This document shows positions 56,004 through 64,000 of a DNA stretch of 64,000 nucleotides, piece by piece. Made by a program: the position numbers and the translations under genes. The notes under the pieces are model-generated. The model ran no database searches. It was not told the origin of the DNA and was given only the letters and a program-made list of their open reading frames with translations. Within the stretch, counting starts at the first letter, position 1, and every line of letters starts with the position of its first letter. Origin of the DNA: Vibrio rhizosphaerae (GTDB lineage Bacteria; Pseudomonadota; Gammaproteobacteria; Enterobacterales; Vibrionaceae); the NCBI RefSeq assembly GCF_024347095.1, contig NZ_AP024903.1:124001-188000 (forward strand), read 5' to 3'.

Positions 56004-57071
56004 ATGAAAATTTTGGTTACTGGTGGCGCAGGGTTCATTGGCTCCGCAGTTGTTCGACATATTGTTGAAAATACAACGGATGACGTGGTTAATGTTGATA
56101 AACTAACTTATGCAGGCAACTTAGAATCGTTACCTGATAAAGTGTCAACAAGCTCACGTTATTCATTTGAGCAAGTAGATATTTGTGATCGTTTGGCGCT
56201 TGAGTGTGTCTTTAAGGTTCATCAACCTGATGCGGTAATGCATTTAGCAGCAGAGAGTCACGTAGATCGTTCAATCGATGGGCCGGCTGCATTCATTGAG
56301 ACGAATATCGTTGGCACATATACATTGCTTGAAGCTGCCCGTAATTATTGGAATCAGCTTAGCGAAGAAAGAAAAGAGTCATTCCGTTTCCATCATATTT
56401 CAACAGATGAAGTCTATGGTGATTTAGAAGGAACTCATGATTTATTCACGGAGATGACACCATATGCACCATCTAGTCCTTATTCAGCTTCTAAGGCATC
56501 GAGCGATCACTTAGTTCGAGCATGGTTAAGAACTTATGGCTTCCCTACGATTGTAACCAACTGCTCTAACAATTATGGCCCGTATCATTTTCCGGAAAAA
56601 CTGATCCCGCTGATGATTCTGAACGCGCTGGACGGGAAAGAGCTACCTGTTTACGGTGACGGTATGCAGATTCGTGATTGGTTGTTTGTCGAAGATCATG
56701 CAAGAGCTCTTTATAAAGTTGTGACTGAAGGCACTGTGGGGGAAACCTATAATATTGGCGGACATAATGAAAAAGCTAATATTGAGGTTGTGAAAACCAT
56801 ATGTGGTCTGCTGGAAGAGCTTGCTCCAAATAAGCCAGAAGGTGTTGATAAGTACGAAAATTTGATTACTTACGTAAAAGACCGTCCAGGACATGATGTT
56901 AGATACGCGATTGATGCAACAAAAATTGCACACGATCTTGGTTGGAAGCCTGAGGAAACTTTTGAATCAGGTATCCGCAAAACGGTTGAGTGGTATTTAT
57001 CGAATCAAAAGTGGTGGAATCGAGTGCTTGACGGCTCTTATTCATTGGAACGTTTAGGAGCTCAGGGATAA
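56004..57071 (+). CDS. rfbB: dTDP-glucose 4,6-dehydratase
   Basis: Second step of dTDP-L-rhamnose synthesis. 355 aa, an extended short-chain dehydrogenase: NAD-binding [16 protein letters not shown] at 5-20, [15 protein letters not shown] near 82, [11 protein letters not shown] near 132 with the catalytic Asp-Glu, and [15 protein letters not shown] with the Tyr-x3-Lys near 167. First gene of the operon downstream of the ops element; the next gene starts 2 nt after its stop. Confidence 0.97.
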   Translation: MKILVTGGAGFIGSAVVRHIVENTTDDVVNVDKLTYAGNLESLPDKVSTSSRYSFEQVDICDRLALECVFKVHQPDAVMHLAAESHVDRSIDGPAAFIETNIVGTYTLLEAARNYWNQLSEERKESFRFHHISTDEVYGDLEGTHDLFTEMTPYAPSSPYSASKASSDHLVRAWLRTYGFPTIVTNCSNNYGPYHFPEKLIPLMILNALDGKELPVYGDGMQIRDWLFVEDHARALYKVVTEGTVGETYNIGGHNEKANIEVVKTICGLLEELAPNKPEGVDKYENLITYVKDRPGHDVRYAIDATKIAHDLGWKPEETFESGIRKTVEWYLSNQKWWNRVLDGSYSLERLGAQG

Positions 57072-57073
57072 AA

Positions 57074-57949
57074 ATGAAAGGAATTGTATTAGCTGGTGGC
57101 TCAGGTACACGTCTATACCCTCTGACCCGGGGGGTTTCTAAGCAGTTGGTGCCTATTTATGACAAACCGATGGTGTTCTATCCAATATCAACACTGATGT
57201 TGGCAGGGATTCGAGATATCTTGGTCATTACGACGCCTGAAGATAATGAAGGCTTTTGTCGTCTCTTAGGTGATGGCTCTGCGTTTGGAATTCATATTGA
57301 GTATGCCATTCAGAAAAGTCCAGATGGACTTGCTCAAGCATTTCTTATTGGGGAGCAATTCATTGGAGACGACTCAGTATGCTTAGTTTTAGGTGATAAT
57401 ATCTTTTATGGTCAGCATTTTACCGGGATGCTAAAACGTGCAGCGGAAAGAAGCTCGGGGGCGACTGTCTTTGGCTATCAGGTTAAAGATCCGGAGCGTT
57501 TTGGTGTTGTAGAATTTGACCATAATATGAGGGCGTTATCCATTGAAGAAAAACCTCTGCATCCTAAGTCAGATTATGCGGTTACGGGGCTTTATTTTTA
57601 TGATAATCGCGTCGTAGATTTTGCGAAGCAGGTCGTGCCATCTGAAAGAGGTGAACTAGAAATTACAAGTATTAACCAAATGTATCTTGAGGATGGTTCT
57701 CTCAATGTCGAGCTATTAGGAAGAGGGTTTGCATGGTTGGATACAGGCACGCATGAAAGTCTCCATGAAGCATCATCTTTTGTCCAAACAATTGAACATG
57801 TTCAAGGGCTAAAAGTTGCCTGTCTAGAAGAAATTGCGTGGCGTAGTGGTTGGCTAACCAATGATGAGGTGCTATCCCTTGCCCAGCCCATGTTAAAAAA
57901 TGAATATGGACGTTATCTGGTTAAATTAATCAATGAATCTAAGAAGTAG
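57074..57949 (+). CDS. rfbA: Glucose-1-phosphate thymidylyltransferase
   Basis: Makes dTDP-glucose from glucose-1-phosphate and dTTP, the first step to dTDP-rhamnose. 291 aa. The signature [20 protein letters not shown] is at 6-25; VLGDNIFYG near 112, [19 protein letters not shown] near 160 and [15 protein letters not shown] near 222 are all present. The usual length is 290-300. Confidence 0.97.
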   Translation: MKGIVLAGGSGTRLYPLTRGVSKQLVPIYDKPMVFYPISTLMLAGIRDILVITTPEDNEGFCRLLGDGSAFGIHIEYAIQKSPDGLAQAFLIGEQFIGDDSVCLVLGDNIFYGQHFTGMLKRAAERSSGATVFGYQVKDPERFGVVEFDHNMRALSIEEKPLHPKSDYAVTGLYFYDNRVVDFAKQVVPSERGELEITSINQMYLEDGSLNVELLGRGFAWLDTGTHESLHEASSFVQTIEHVQGLKVACLEEIAWRSGWLTNDEVLSLAQPMLKNEYGRYLVKLINESKK

Positions 57950-57958
57950 GCTCATAAG

Positions 57959-58837
57959 ATGAAAATATTGGTTACCGGTTGTAATGGGCAGGTTGGGCAT
58001 TGTATCGTTCAGCAGCTATCAGATACGACAGTTGAATGCTTAGCCGTTGATCGAGATCACCTTGATATTACTGATCAAGGTGCTGTTTTCAATATAGTAA
58101 GAAAATTTCAACCTCATATCATTATTAATGCAGCGGCTTATACTGCAGTTGACAAAGCAGAAGAAGAAGTCGAATTATCTTATCGAATTAATCGTGATGG
58201 ACCGAAATATTTAGCGCAAGCCGCGAATGAGATTGGGGCTGCTATCCTGCATATTTCTACTGACTATGTTTTCTCTGGGGAGTTTGATGGTGAATATAAA
58301 GAAACCGATGTCACTTCTCCACAAGGGATTTATGGTGAGAGTAAGTTAGCTGGAGAAATCGCTGTTTCTGATATATGTGAAAAATATATCATTTTAAGAA
58401 CTGCATGGGTATTTGGGGAGCACGGCAATAATTTTGTGAAGACAATGCTAAAGCTGGGGGAGAAGAGAGATAGCTTGGGAATCGTCTCTGACCAGTATGG
58501 TGGACCTACTTATGCTGGCGATATTGCTTCTGTATTAATAAAAATCGCATTCTTAATTCATGATAAACAACCGATTCAATATGGTATTTATCATTTCTCT
58601 GGTTTACCTCATGTGAGTTGGTTTGATTTTGCTAAAACAATTTTTGACGTAGCTTTAGATAAGCAACTATTATCGAAAAAGCCTCAATTAAGTCCTATTT
58701 CCACCGAGCAATACCCCACTCCAGCAAAACGTCCTGCTAACTCAAGACTGTCAACAGAGAAGATTAAACAAGAATTTGGTATTTCTGCCAGTGACTGGCA
58801 GAGAGCATTAATTAATTTAGAAAATTATAAGTTGTAA
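57959..58837 (+). CDS. rfbD: dTDP-4-dehydrorhamnose reductase
   Basis: Final NADPH-dependent step of dTDP-L-rhamnose synthesis. 292 aa. Rossmann motif VTGCNGQVGHCIVQQL at 5-20, INAAAYTAVDKAEEE near 60, HISTDYVFSGEFDG near 100 and the catalytic YGESKLAGE near 126. The order here is rfbB-rfbA-rfbD-rfbC. Confidence 0.96.
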   Translation: MKILVTGCNGQVGHCIVQQLSDTTVECLAVDRDHLDITDQGAVFNIVRKFQPHIIINAAAYTAVDKAEEEVELSYRINRDGPKYLAQAANEIGAAILHISTDYVFSGEFDGEYKETDVTSPQGIYGESKLAGEIAVSDICEKYIILRTAWVFGEHGNNFVKTMLKLGEKRDSLGIVSDQYGGPTYAGDIASVLIKIAFLIHDKQPIQYGIYHFSGLPHVSWFDFAKTIFDVALDKQLLSKKPQLSPISTEQYPTPAKRPANSRLSTEKIKQEFGISASDWQRALINLENYKL

Positions 58838-58843
58838 ATAGCG

Positions 58844-59407
58844 ATGAAAGTAATAGAAACTGAAATTCCTGATGTAAAAATTATTGAGCCAGCAGTTTTT
58901 GGTGACGAACGTGGCTTCTTTATGGAAACGTGGCAACAGAAAAAATTTGAAGAGTTAGTGACAGGTAAACCGACAACCTTTGTTCAGGATAACCACTCCA
59001 AATCAAAGAAGGGGATCTTACGAGGACTTCATTATCAAACAGAAAATACACAAGGCAAGTTAGTGAGAGTGATTTCTGGTGAAGTTTTTGATGTTGCTGT
59101 TGATATTCGTAAAGAATCACAAACCTTTGGAAAGTGGGTGGGTGTTTATTTATCTGCAGAAAATAAGCGCCAACTTTGGGTACCTGAAGGATTTGCGCAC
59201 GGTTTTTTAGTCACTAGTGATGAGGCTGAGTTTGTTTATAAATGTACTGACTATTATAACCCTAAAGCTGAGCACTCTATTGTATGGAATGATTCGGATA
59301 TAAATATTAAATGGCCTATAGATGATGAGCACTTATCATTGTGTTTATCAGCAAAAGATAAACATGGTTTAAAGTTGTCTGACTCACCATTATTATTTAA
59401 AAATTAA
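58844..59407 (+). CDS. rfbC: dTDP-4-dehydrorhamnose 3,5-epimerase
   Basis: Third step of dTDP-L-rhamnose synthesis. 187 aa, cupin fold. Landmarks: FGDERGFFMETWQQKKF near 20, the catalytic His in LRGLHYQTENTQGKLVRV near 62, VDIRKESQTFGKWVGV near 85 and WVPEGFAHGFLVTSDEAEF near 114. The ATG is 6 nt after the rfbD stop. Confidence 0.97.
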   Translation: MKVIETEIPDVKIIEPAVFGDERGFFMETWQQKKFEELVTGKPTTFVQDNHSKSKKGILRGLHYQTENTQGKLVRVISGEVFDVAVDIRKESQTFGKWVGVYLSAENKRQLWVPEGFAHGFLVTSDEAEFVYKCTDYYNPKAEHSIVWNDSDINIKWPIDDEHLSLCLSAKDKHGLKLSDSPLLFKN

Positions 59408-59435
59408 TAGATGCTATTCTTTAGGTGACAAAAAT

Positions 59436-60254
59436 ATGAGTAACTTATTTTGTAGCTTCTATAAGCCATTTTCTATATTGATTAACCATAGATATATCAT
59501 TCAAAGCTTGACTAAAAAAGATATTATATCACGTTATCGAGGATCTATACTTGGAATTATGTGGAGTTTTTTCAATCCTCTTTTAATGTTAGGTCTTTAT
59601 ACATTTTTCTTTAGATTTGTTTTTAAAGCTCGTTGGCCCAATGTTGGTGACTCAACAGCTGATTATGCTGTAATGTTGTTTGCCGGATTAGTTGTTCATG
59701 CTTTAGCTTCTGATATTATCAGTAAATCATCAGGAATTATTTCTAGAAATAGTAATCTAGTCAAAAAAGTTGTATTTCCAATCGAAGTATTGCCTTGGGT
59801 AGTACTCATGTCAAGTTTATTCCATATGTTGATTAGTATGTTAGTACTTATAGGTTTTTTTCTTATAAGTGGTGGAACTATTCAATGGACTATTTTATTT
59901 CTCCCTGTCGTATTTATACCCATGGCTATTTTATTTATGGGAGTATCTTGGTTTATTTCAGCTTTAAGTGCATATATTAAAGATGTTGAACAATTGATAG
60001 GGACAGTCGTAACTTTTCTATTATTTACTAGTACTGTGTTTTTTTCAATAGATAATATACCCAATCAATTAAAGCCTTTATTATATATTAATCCAATAAC
60101 TCAAATTATTAATGATTTTAGACGTATACTAGTCTATGGTATGTCTCCTGACTTTAAATTATTATTCATCTATACAATTGCCGCATTAATTATATTTTGG
60201 GGTGGTTATAACTTCTTTATGAAAGTTAGAAAAGGTTTCTCAGATATTCTATAA
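59436..60254 (+). CDS. wzm: ABC-2 type polysaccharide export permease
   Basis: 272-aa inner-membrane subunit with about six hydrophobic helices. The motif KKDIISRYRGSILGIMWSFF near residue 26 is typical of O-antigen/teichoic acid export permeases (TagG/KpsM/Wzm). It lies 14-26 nt before the ATPase gene. It would move an undecaprenyl-linked polysaccharide to the periplasm. The symbol is by family and context. Confidence 0.9.
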   Translation: MSNLFCSFYKPFSILINHRYIIQSLTKKDIISRYRGSILGIMWSFFNPLLMLGLYTFFFRFVFKARWPNVGDSTADYAVMLFAGLVVHALASDIISKSSGIISRNSNLVKKVVFPIEVLPWVVLMSSLFHMLISMLVLIGFFLISGGTIQWTILFLPVVFIPMAILFMGVSWFISALSAYIKDVEQLIGTVVTFLLFTSTVFFSIDNIPNQLKPLLYINPITQIINDFRRILVYGMSPDFKLLFIYTIAALIIFWGGYNFFMKVRKGFSDIL

Positions 60255-60280
60255 GATAGATAATTTATGTGGAGATGTCG

Positions 60281-61624
60281 ATGAATAATACAATTATTAA
60301 AGTTGATTTTATATCAAAATTATTTCATATATATAAGAATCCAATAGATCGATTACTAGAAAATTTTATTCGAAAAAAAAATGGCAAATATAAAGAATTT
60401 CATGCTCTAAAGAATATAAATTTTGAAGTATCTAGAGGGGAGTCAATTGCTTTAGTTGGAGCCAATGGTGCAGGTAAATCTACCCTATTACAAATTATTT
60501 GTGGAACATTGACTCCGACTTTGGGAAATGTCACGGTCAATGGGAGAATATCAGCTTTACTTGAGTTGGGTTCTGGTTTCAATCCTGAGTTCTCTGGGCG
60601 AGAAAATATCTATTTCTTTGGTGCTTTACAAGGAATGAAAAAGAAAGAAATTGATAGCCGATTAGATGAAATTCTAGACTTTGCTGATATAGGGGACTTT
60701 ATTGAGCAACCCGTAAAAACATATTCTAGTGGCATGTATGTTCGTTTAGCATTTGCTTCTGCCATTCATGTTGATCCAGATATCCTTATTGTTGATGAAG
60801 CATTAGCTGTTGGTGATGAGGCATTTCAAAATAAGTGTTATTCCAAAATTAATGCCTTAAGACAGTCAGGTGTGACGGTACTATTTGTTACACACTCTCC
60901 TCAAACTGTAATGTCACTCTGTGAACGGGCCTTATTTTTTGAACACGGCGAATTATTACTGGATGGAAATCCAAAAGATGTTATCTCCTGCTATCAAAAG
61001 ATATTATATGCGCCTGAAGATAAAAGAAATACTCTAATTCAATTGTTAAGAGATAAAGGAGTTAATGCTTTTAAAAATAATCCTCAAAGCCATATTTCTG
61101 AACAGCAAAAAGTAGTATGTGAGGATGGAGAATATTTTGATCCAAGTCTAAGGGCTGAACCAATTGCCTATGAACATAAAGGGTTGATGATTACTGACCC
61201 CTATATTTCCTTAGATGATGGAACTAGAGTTAATGTTTTAGTTAGAAATAAAGTATACCGATATTGTTATTCAGTCCAGGTTTTGGAAACCGTGAGAAAT
61301 ATTAGATTCTCAATGGTAATTAAAACATTAAATGGTACAGAGTTAGGTGGCTTCATTAGTGCTCATTCACCATATTCTGGATTAGAAGTATTACAGAAAG
61401 GAGAGGTATATGAAGTTGAATTTAAATTTAAGACATGTCTCAATTCTGGTGTTTATGTCATGAACTCTGGAGTAAGAGGAACTCTTTACCAAGACGAAGA
61501 ATTTTTAAGTAGAATGTTAGATGCATTTATGTTCAGAATTTTACCTATTGAAGAGCAAAAAGAGACATGTTTTATTGATTTCGGTGTTGAATGTAGTTAT
61601 CAACAATCAATAACAGAAATCTAA
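60281..61624 (+). CDS. wzt: Polysaccharide ABC transporter ATPase with C-terminal carbohydrate domain
   Basis: 447 aa. The N-terminal ATPase has Walker A VGANGAGKST near 64, the signature YSSGMYVRLAFASA near 151 and Walker B DILIVDEALAVGDE near 170. A ~180-residue C-terminal domain (from ~265) resembles the Wzt C-domain that binds the chain-terminating group of the O-antigen in some strains. ATG 60281 is chosen as GGAG lies 6 nt upstream; a GTG at 60269 and an ATG at 60275 are also possible. Confidence 0.9.
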   Translation: MNNTIIKVDFISKLFHIYKNPIDRLLENFIRKKNGKYKEFHALKNINFEVSRGESIALVGANGAGKSTLLQIICGTLTPTLGNVTVNGRISALLELGSGFNPEFSGRENIYFFGALQGMKKKEIDSRLDEILDFADIGDFIEQPVKTYSSGMYVRLAFASAIHVDPDILIVDEALAVGDEAFQNKCYSKINALRQSGVTVLFVTHSPQTVMSLCERALFFEHGELLLDGNPKDVISCYQKILYAPEDKRNTLIQLLRDKGVNAFKNNPQSHISEQQKVVCEDGEYFDPSLRAEPIAYEHKGLMITDPYISLDDGTRVNVLVRNKVYRYCYSVQVLETVRNIRFSMVIKTLNGTELGGFISAHSPYSGLEVLQKGEVYEVEFKFKTCLNSGVYVMNSGVRGTLYQDEEFLSRMLDAFMFRILPIEEQKETCFIDFGVECSYQQSITEI

Positions 61625-61696
61625 TGTGTAATTATTAATGTATATTAAATATTTTTACATTAAAAGTAATATTGTCATTATTTGACGAGGATATAA

Positions 61697-62734
61697 ATGA
61701 GTCATAATAAAATATTCGTTATATTAGGTATGCATAGAAGTGGTACAAGTGCTATTGCCAGAGCCCTTAAAGTTTTTGATATTGAACTTGGTCAAAATCT
61801 TATGCCTGCTTTTGAAGGTGTTAATGAGAAAGGATTTTGGGAAGATCTTGACATATATAAATTAAATGAGGAAATGTTAAGTTTTCTAGACTGTAGCTGG
61901 GATTCTTTGAAAAATATAACAGAACTTGATATACAATCTCTCGTAGACCACGGATATTTAGATAAAGCAGTAGAATTATTACAAGAAAAAATATCAAAAA
62001 GTATTTCGGGTAAGTTTGGATTTAAAGATCCTCGAGTAACTAAGTTATTTGGTTTTTGGAATATTGCGCTTTCTCAAGTTGATGCTTCAATATATTATGT
62101 CTTTGCGGTTAGAAATCCAATAAATGTAAGTGAATCTTTAAGAAAAAGAGATTTCATGAGCAAAGAGAAAAGCCTTCATTTATGGTTAGAATACGTTAAA
62201 ACACCATTTTTCTATTTAAAAGAAGAGAATGAAAATAACTTTATCTTTGTAGATTATGAACTATTGATGAGTAATCCACTTGCGATTATAAATGATATAG
62301 AAGTTAAATTTAATTTAATAAAAAATGAAAGTGACCTGAACTATTATACAAATCATTTTTTATCAAAAGATTTGAAACATCATGATATGGATATGAAAGG
62401 ATTATCTGAGTTCATACCATCATACTTATTAGATTATTACTCTCATCTAAATAATAATAACAAAGTAGTTGATTTGATTAAGAAAACAGAAGAAAGTGAG
62501 TTAAATTCCGCATATAAAGAATATTATCCTTTTTTTGATTATTCAAATGAGAACTATAGAGAAGATGTATCCAAGTTTGATGATCTGAGAATAGAATATG
62601 AGAATCTAAAGAATAAAGCTGATTTAATTGCAAGTGAAAATAAACTTATTAAAAATTCAAGAACTTTTCGGCTCGTCAGATTTATTTCAAAAGTATTAGG
62701 TAGAGAGATTGCTGAAAATGATTTTGATAGATAA
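61697..62734 (+). CDS. Sulfotransferase-like protein
   Basis: 345 aa. A P-loop-like 5'-PSB motif, LGMHRSGTSAIARAL, at residues 9-23 is the PAPS-binding signature of sulfotransferases, and FAVRNPINVSESLRKRD near 136 fits the 3'-phosphate-binding motif. The C-terminal ~70 residues look coiled-coil (LRIEYENLKNKADLIASENK). It is AT-rich, like its neighbours. It may sulfate a sugar of the exported polysaccharide. The last 17 nt overlap the next gene. Confidence 0.7.
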   Translation: MSHNKIFVILGMHRSGTSAIARALKVFDIELGQNLMPAFEGVNEKGFWEDLDIYKLNEEMLSFLDCSWDSLKNITELDIQSLVDHGYLDKAVELLQEKISKSISGKFGFKDPRVTKLFGFWNIALSQVDASIYYVFAVRNPINVSESLRKRDFMSKEKSLHLWLEYVKTPFFYLKEENENNFIFVDYELLMSNPLAIINDIEVKFNLIKNESDLNYYTNHFLSKDLKHHDMDMKGLSEFIPSYLLDYYSHLNNNNKVVDLIKKTEESELNSAYKEYYPFFDYSNENYREDVSKFDDLRIEYENLKNKADLIASENKLIKNSRTFRLVRFISKVLGREIAENDFDR

Positions 62735-63647
62735 AGTTAAAAAGGAAAAATCATATAGTAAATTAGAAAATAAGGAAGTTGTTTCCTTTAACGATTCTAT
62801 AAGTCAAAAAATAGCGATTTTTTCTATATATGTAACAAGAGAAGAACAAATTTCTTATCATGAGCGTATATATAAATGGCTAAAAGATAATAATTATTTA
62901 GTTGTCCTTGTGCACCCTATATTTGAAGGCAGTAATAATCTTATAAGAGATTTTAAATTTAAAGAATCTTGTGATATTCTGATAAAAAGAAACAACTTTG
63001 GTTATGATTTCGGCTCTTATGCTGCTGGATTAATCTATATTATAGAAAAAGGATATTTTTCTTCTATAAGTAATATTTTATTTATTAATGATAGTATAAT
63101 AGGTCCCTTCGGTGACGCCTCAAAAATTAATGATAATGCCGAATTTTGGGCTAATACTGATAGTCATCAATTGAAATATCATTATCAAAGTTATCTATTT
63201 GGTTTTAAACTAACAAATAAAAGTAGAAGTGCACTTTTAAGTTTTTTCTTTGATCGTGGTGATATTTATACAAATGACAAGACGAAAGTTATAAAAAACT
63301 TTGAATTATCAATGTATGATTATTTTAGCAAGAAAAATTTAGAGTGTAATGTATGTTACCCTAAAGATGAACTGGCAATAAAATTCAAAAATAGAATTTT
63401 TGATAATTTAAGAACTCCCAAAATTTTGAGGAAAACCAAATATTACTTAGATGTTCTTATAAGAGAAGTCAATCCTACACATCATCTTTGGTTAGAACTT
63501 TTTGAATCTGGTTTTAAATTTATCAAAAAAGAATTAGTTAGAGATAACCCTACTAATTATCCATGCCTATATGAGAAGGTTGAATATGAATTAGATAAGA
63601 TAGGGTGTGTTATAGAATATAAAGAAATAATTAAAAATATAAAATAA
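62718..63647 (+). CDS. Rhamnan synthesis F-like glycosyltransferase
   Basis: 309 aa. The middle part (IAIFSIYV, YLVVLVHPIFEG, then LIKRNNFGYDFGSYAAGL and LFINDSIIGPFGD) is characteristic of the rhamnan synthesis protein F family (RgpF-like), which works on rhamnose-containing chains. This agrees with the rml genes upstream. ATG 62718 lies inside the end of the sulfotransferase-like gene. The acceptor and linkage are unknown. Confidence 0.8.
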   Translation: MILIDKVKKEKSYSKLENKEVVSFNDSISQKIAIFSIYVTREEQISYHERIYKWLKDNNYLVVLVHPIFEGSNNLIRDFKFKESCDILIKRNNFGYDFGSYAAGLIYIIEKGYFSSISNILFINDSIIGPFGDASKINDNAEFWANTDSHQLKYHYQSYLFGFKLTNKSRSALLSFFFDRGDIYTNDKTKVIKNFELSMYDYFSKKNLECNVCYPKDELAIKFKNRIFDNLRTPKILRKTKYYLDVLIREVNPTHHLWLELFESGFKFIKKELVRDNPTNYPCLYEKVEYELDKIGCVIEYKEIIKNIK

Positions 63648-63670
63648 ACTCATCTATTTATTGTGTTATT

Positions 63671-64000
63671 ATGAAAATATCTGTTCTAATTTGTACATAT
63701 AATCCAAATCAGTATTTTGAAAATTTACTCGATAGTATTCTAAGACAATCAATTACTGTAGATAATATATACATTTATGATGATAGTATTGATGCTGTTA
63801 ATATAAACTATATAGAGAAAATAATAAAAAAATTGTCAGAGAAATACTCATTTAATAATATTGTACATAGGCATGGTACTCGAAAAGGCGTTGTTTCAAA
63901 TTTCCTTTATTCTATTTCTGAACTACATGATTACGATTGGCTATTCTTAGCGGATCAAGATGATATTTGGGAAGAGAATAAAGTTGAATTATATCTTGAG
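63671..64000 (+). CDS. Family 2 glycosyltransferase, cut by window edge
   Basis: The first 110 codons are visible. MKISVLICTYNPNQYFENLL is the GT2 N-terminus, followed by the Asp-containing IYDDSIDAVNI and the DXD region WLFLADQDDIWEENK. The rest lies beyond 64000. It continues the AT-rich polysaccharide operon and probably builds the same glycan. Confidence 0.88.
   Translation, partial: MKISVLICTYNPNQYFENLLDSILRQSITVDNIYIYDDSIDAVNINYIEKIIKKLSEKYSFNNIVHRHGTRKGVVSNFLYSISELHDYDWLFLADQDDIWEENKVELYLE

Noticed and set aside
1..64000. CRISPR arrays, tRNA or rRNA genes
   Set aside because: No regularly spaced repeats and no tRNA- or rRNA-like sequence were seen by eye; a tRNAscan/Infernal run would be the decisive check.

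Overview
The window reads as chromosomal DNA of a Vibrio-like gammaproteobacterium. The evidence is the housekeeping block from about 28.9 to 41 kb, in the order yicC, rph, pyrE, two late lipid A acyltransferases, slmA, coaBC, a methyl-accepting chemotaxis protein, radC, rpmB, rpmG, mutM, coaD. This matches the order I remember for Vibrio cholerae. It is followed by lipopolysaccharide core genes (several GT9 heptosyltransferase-like genes, kdkA, waaA, waaL, waaF, ugd, hldD). No species name can be given from the sequence alone.

Region 1 (1.4-23.0 kb) is a compact, co-directional nonribosomal peptide gene cluster that I do not recognise as any named pathway. It encodes a CmlA-type diiron hydroxylase, a VioC/AsnO-type 2-oxoglutarate oxygenase, an FAD monooxygenase-like enzyme, a 26-residue basic peptide, an M29-aminopeptidase-like protein split by an IS256-family insertion, four NRPS proteins (A-T, C-A-T-C, A-T-C, A-T), an MFS exporter, a possible 47-residue membrane peptide, an RsgA-like ribosome GTPase, an ACT-domain protein and a SyrP-type 2-oxoglutarate oxygenase. 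Read colinearly the NRPS would make a tetrapeptide, but no thioesterase, reductase or terminal condensation domain is present. Three candidate amino-acid hydroxylases and the RsgA paralogue suggest a hydroxylated small peptide, perhaps one acting on the ribosome; that is inference. The IS carries a clean 8-bp target duplication, and removing it restores a 360-residue reading frame. The insertion is therefore simple and probably recent, and the pathway may be crippled in this strain.

Region 2 (23.0-28.8 kb) looks like the worn end of a genomic island. It has a degenerate stretch, a small winged-helix regulator, a large PLD-helicase-DUF3427 protein, a frameshifted DUF2357/PD-(D/E)XK nuclease pseudogene and the N-terminal stub of a P4-type integrase next to yicC.

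Region 3 (28.9-41 kb) is the conserved core listed above, with clear intrinsic terminators after yicC, rph, pyrE and rpmG and a strong promoter before rpmB.

Region 4 (41-55.8 kb) builds the LPS inner core: heptosyltransferase-like genes, KDO kinase, KDO transferase, an O-antigen ligase-like protein and sugar-nucleotide enzymes. It includes AT-rich genes that look acquired. Region 5 (55.9-64 kb) begins with a JUMPStart/ops element and continues with rmlBADC, an ABC transporter (Wzm/Wzt type) for polysaccharide export, a sulfotransferase-like protein, a rhamnan-synthesis F-type protein and a glycosyltransferase cut by the window edge. This fits an RfaH-dependent O-antigen or surface polysaccharide operon that uses dTDP-rhamnose.
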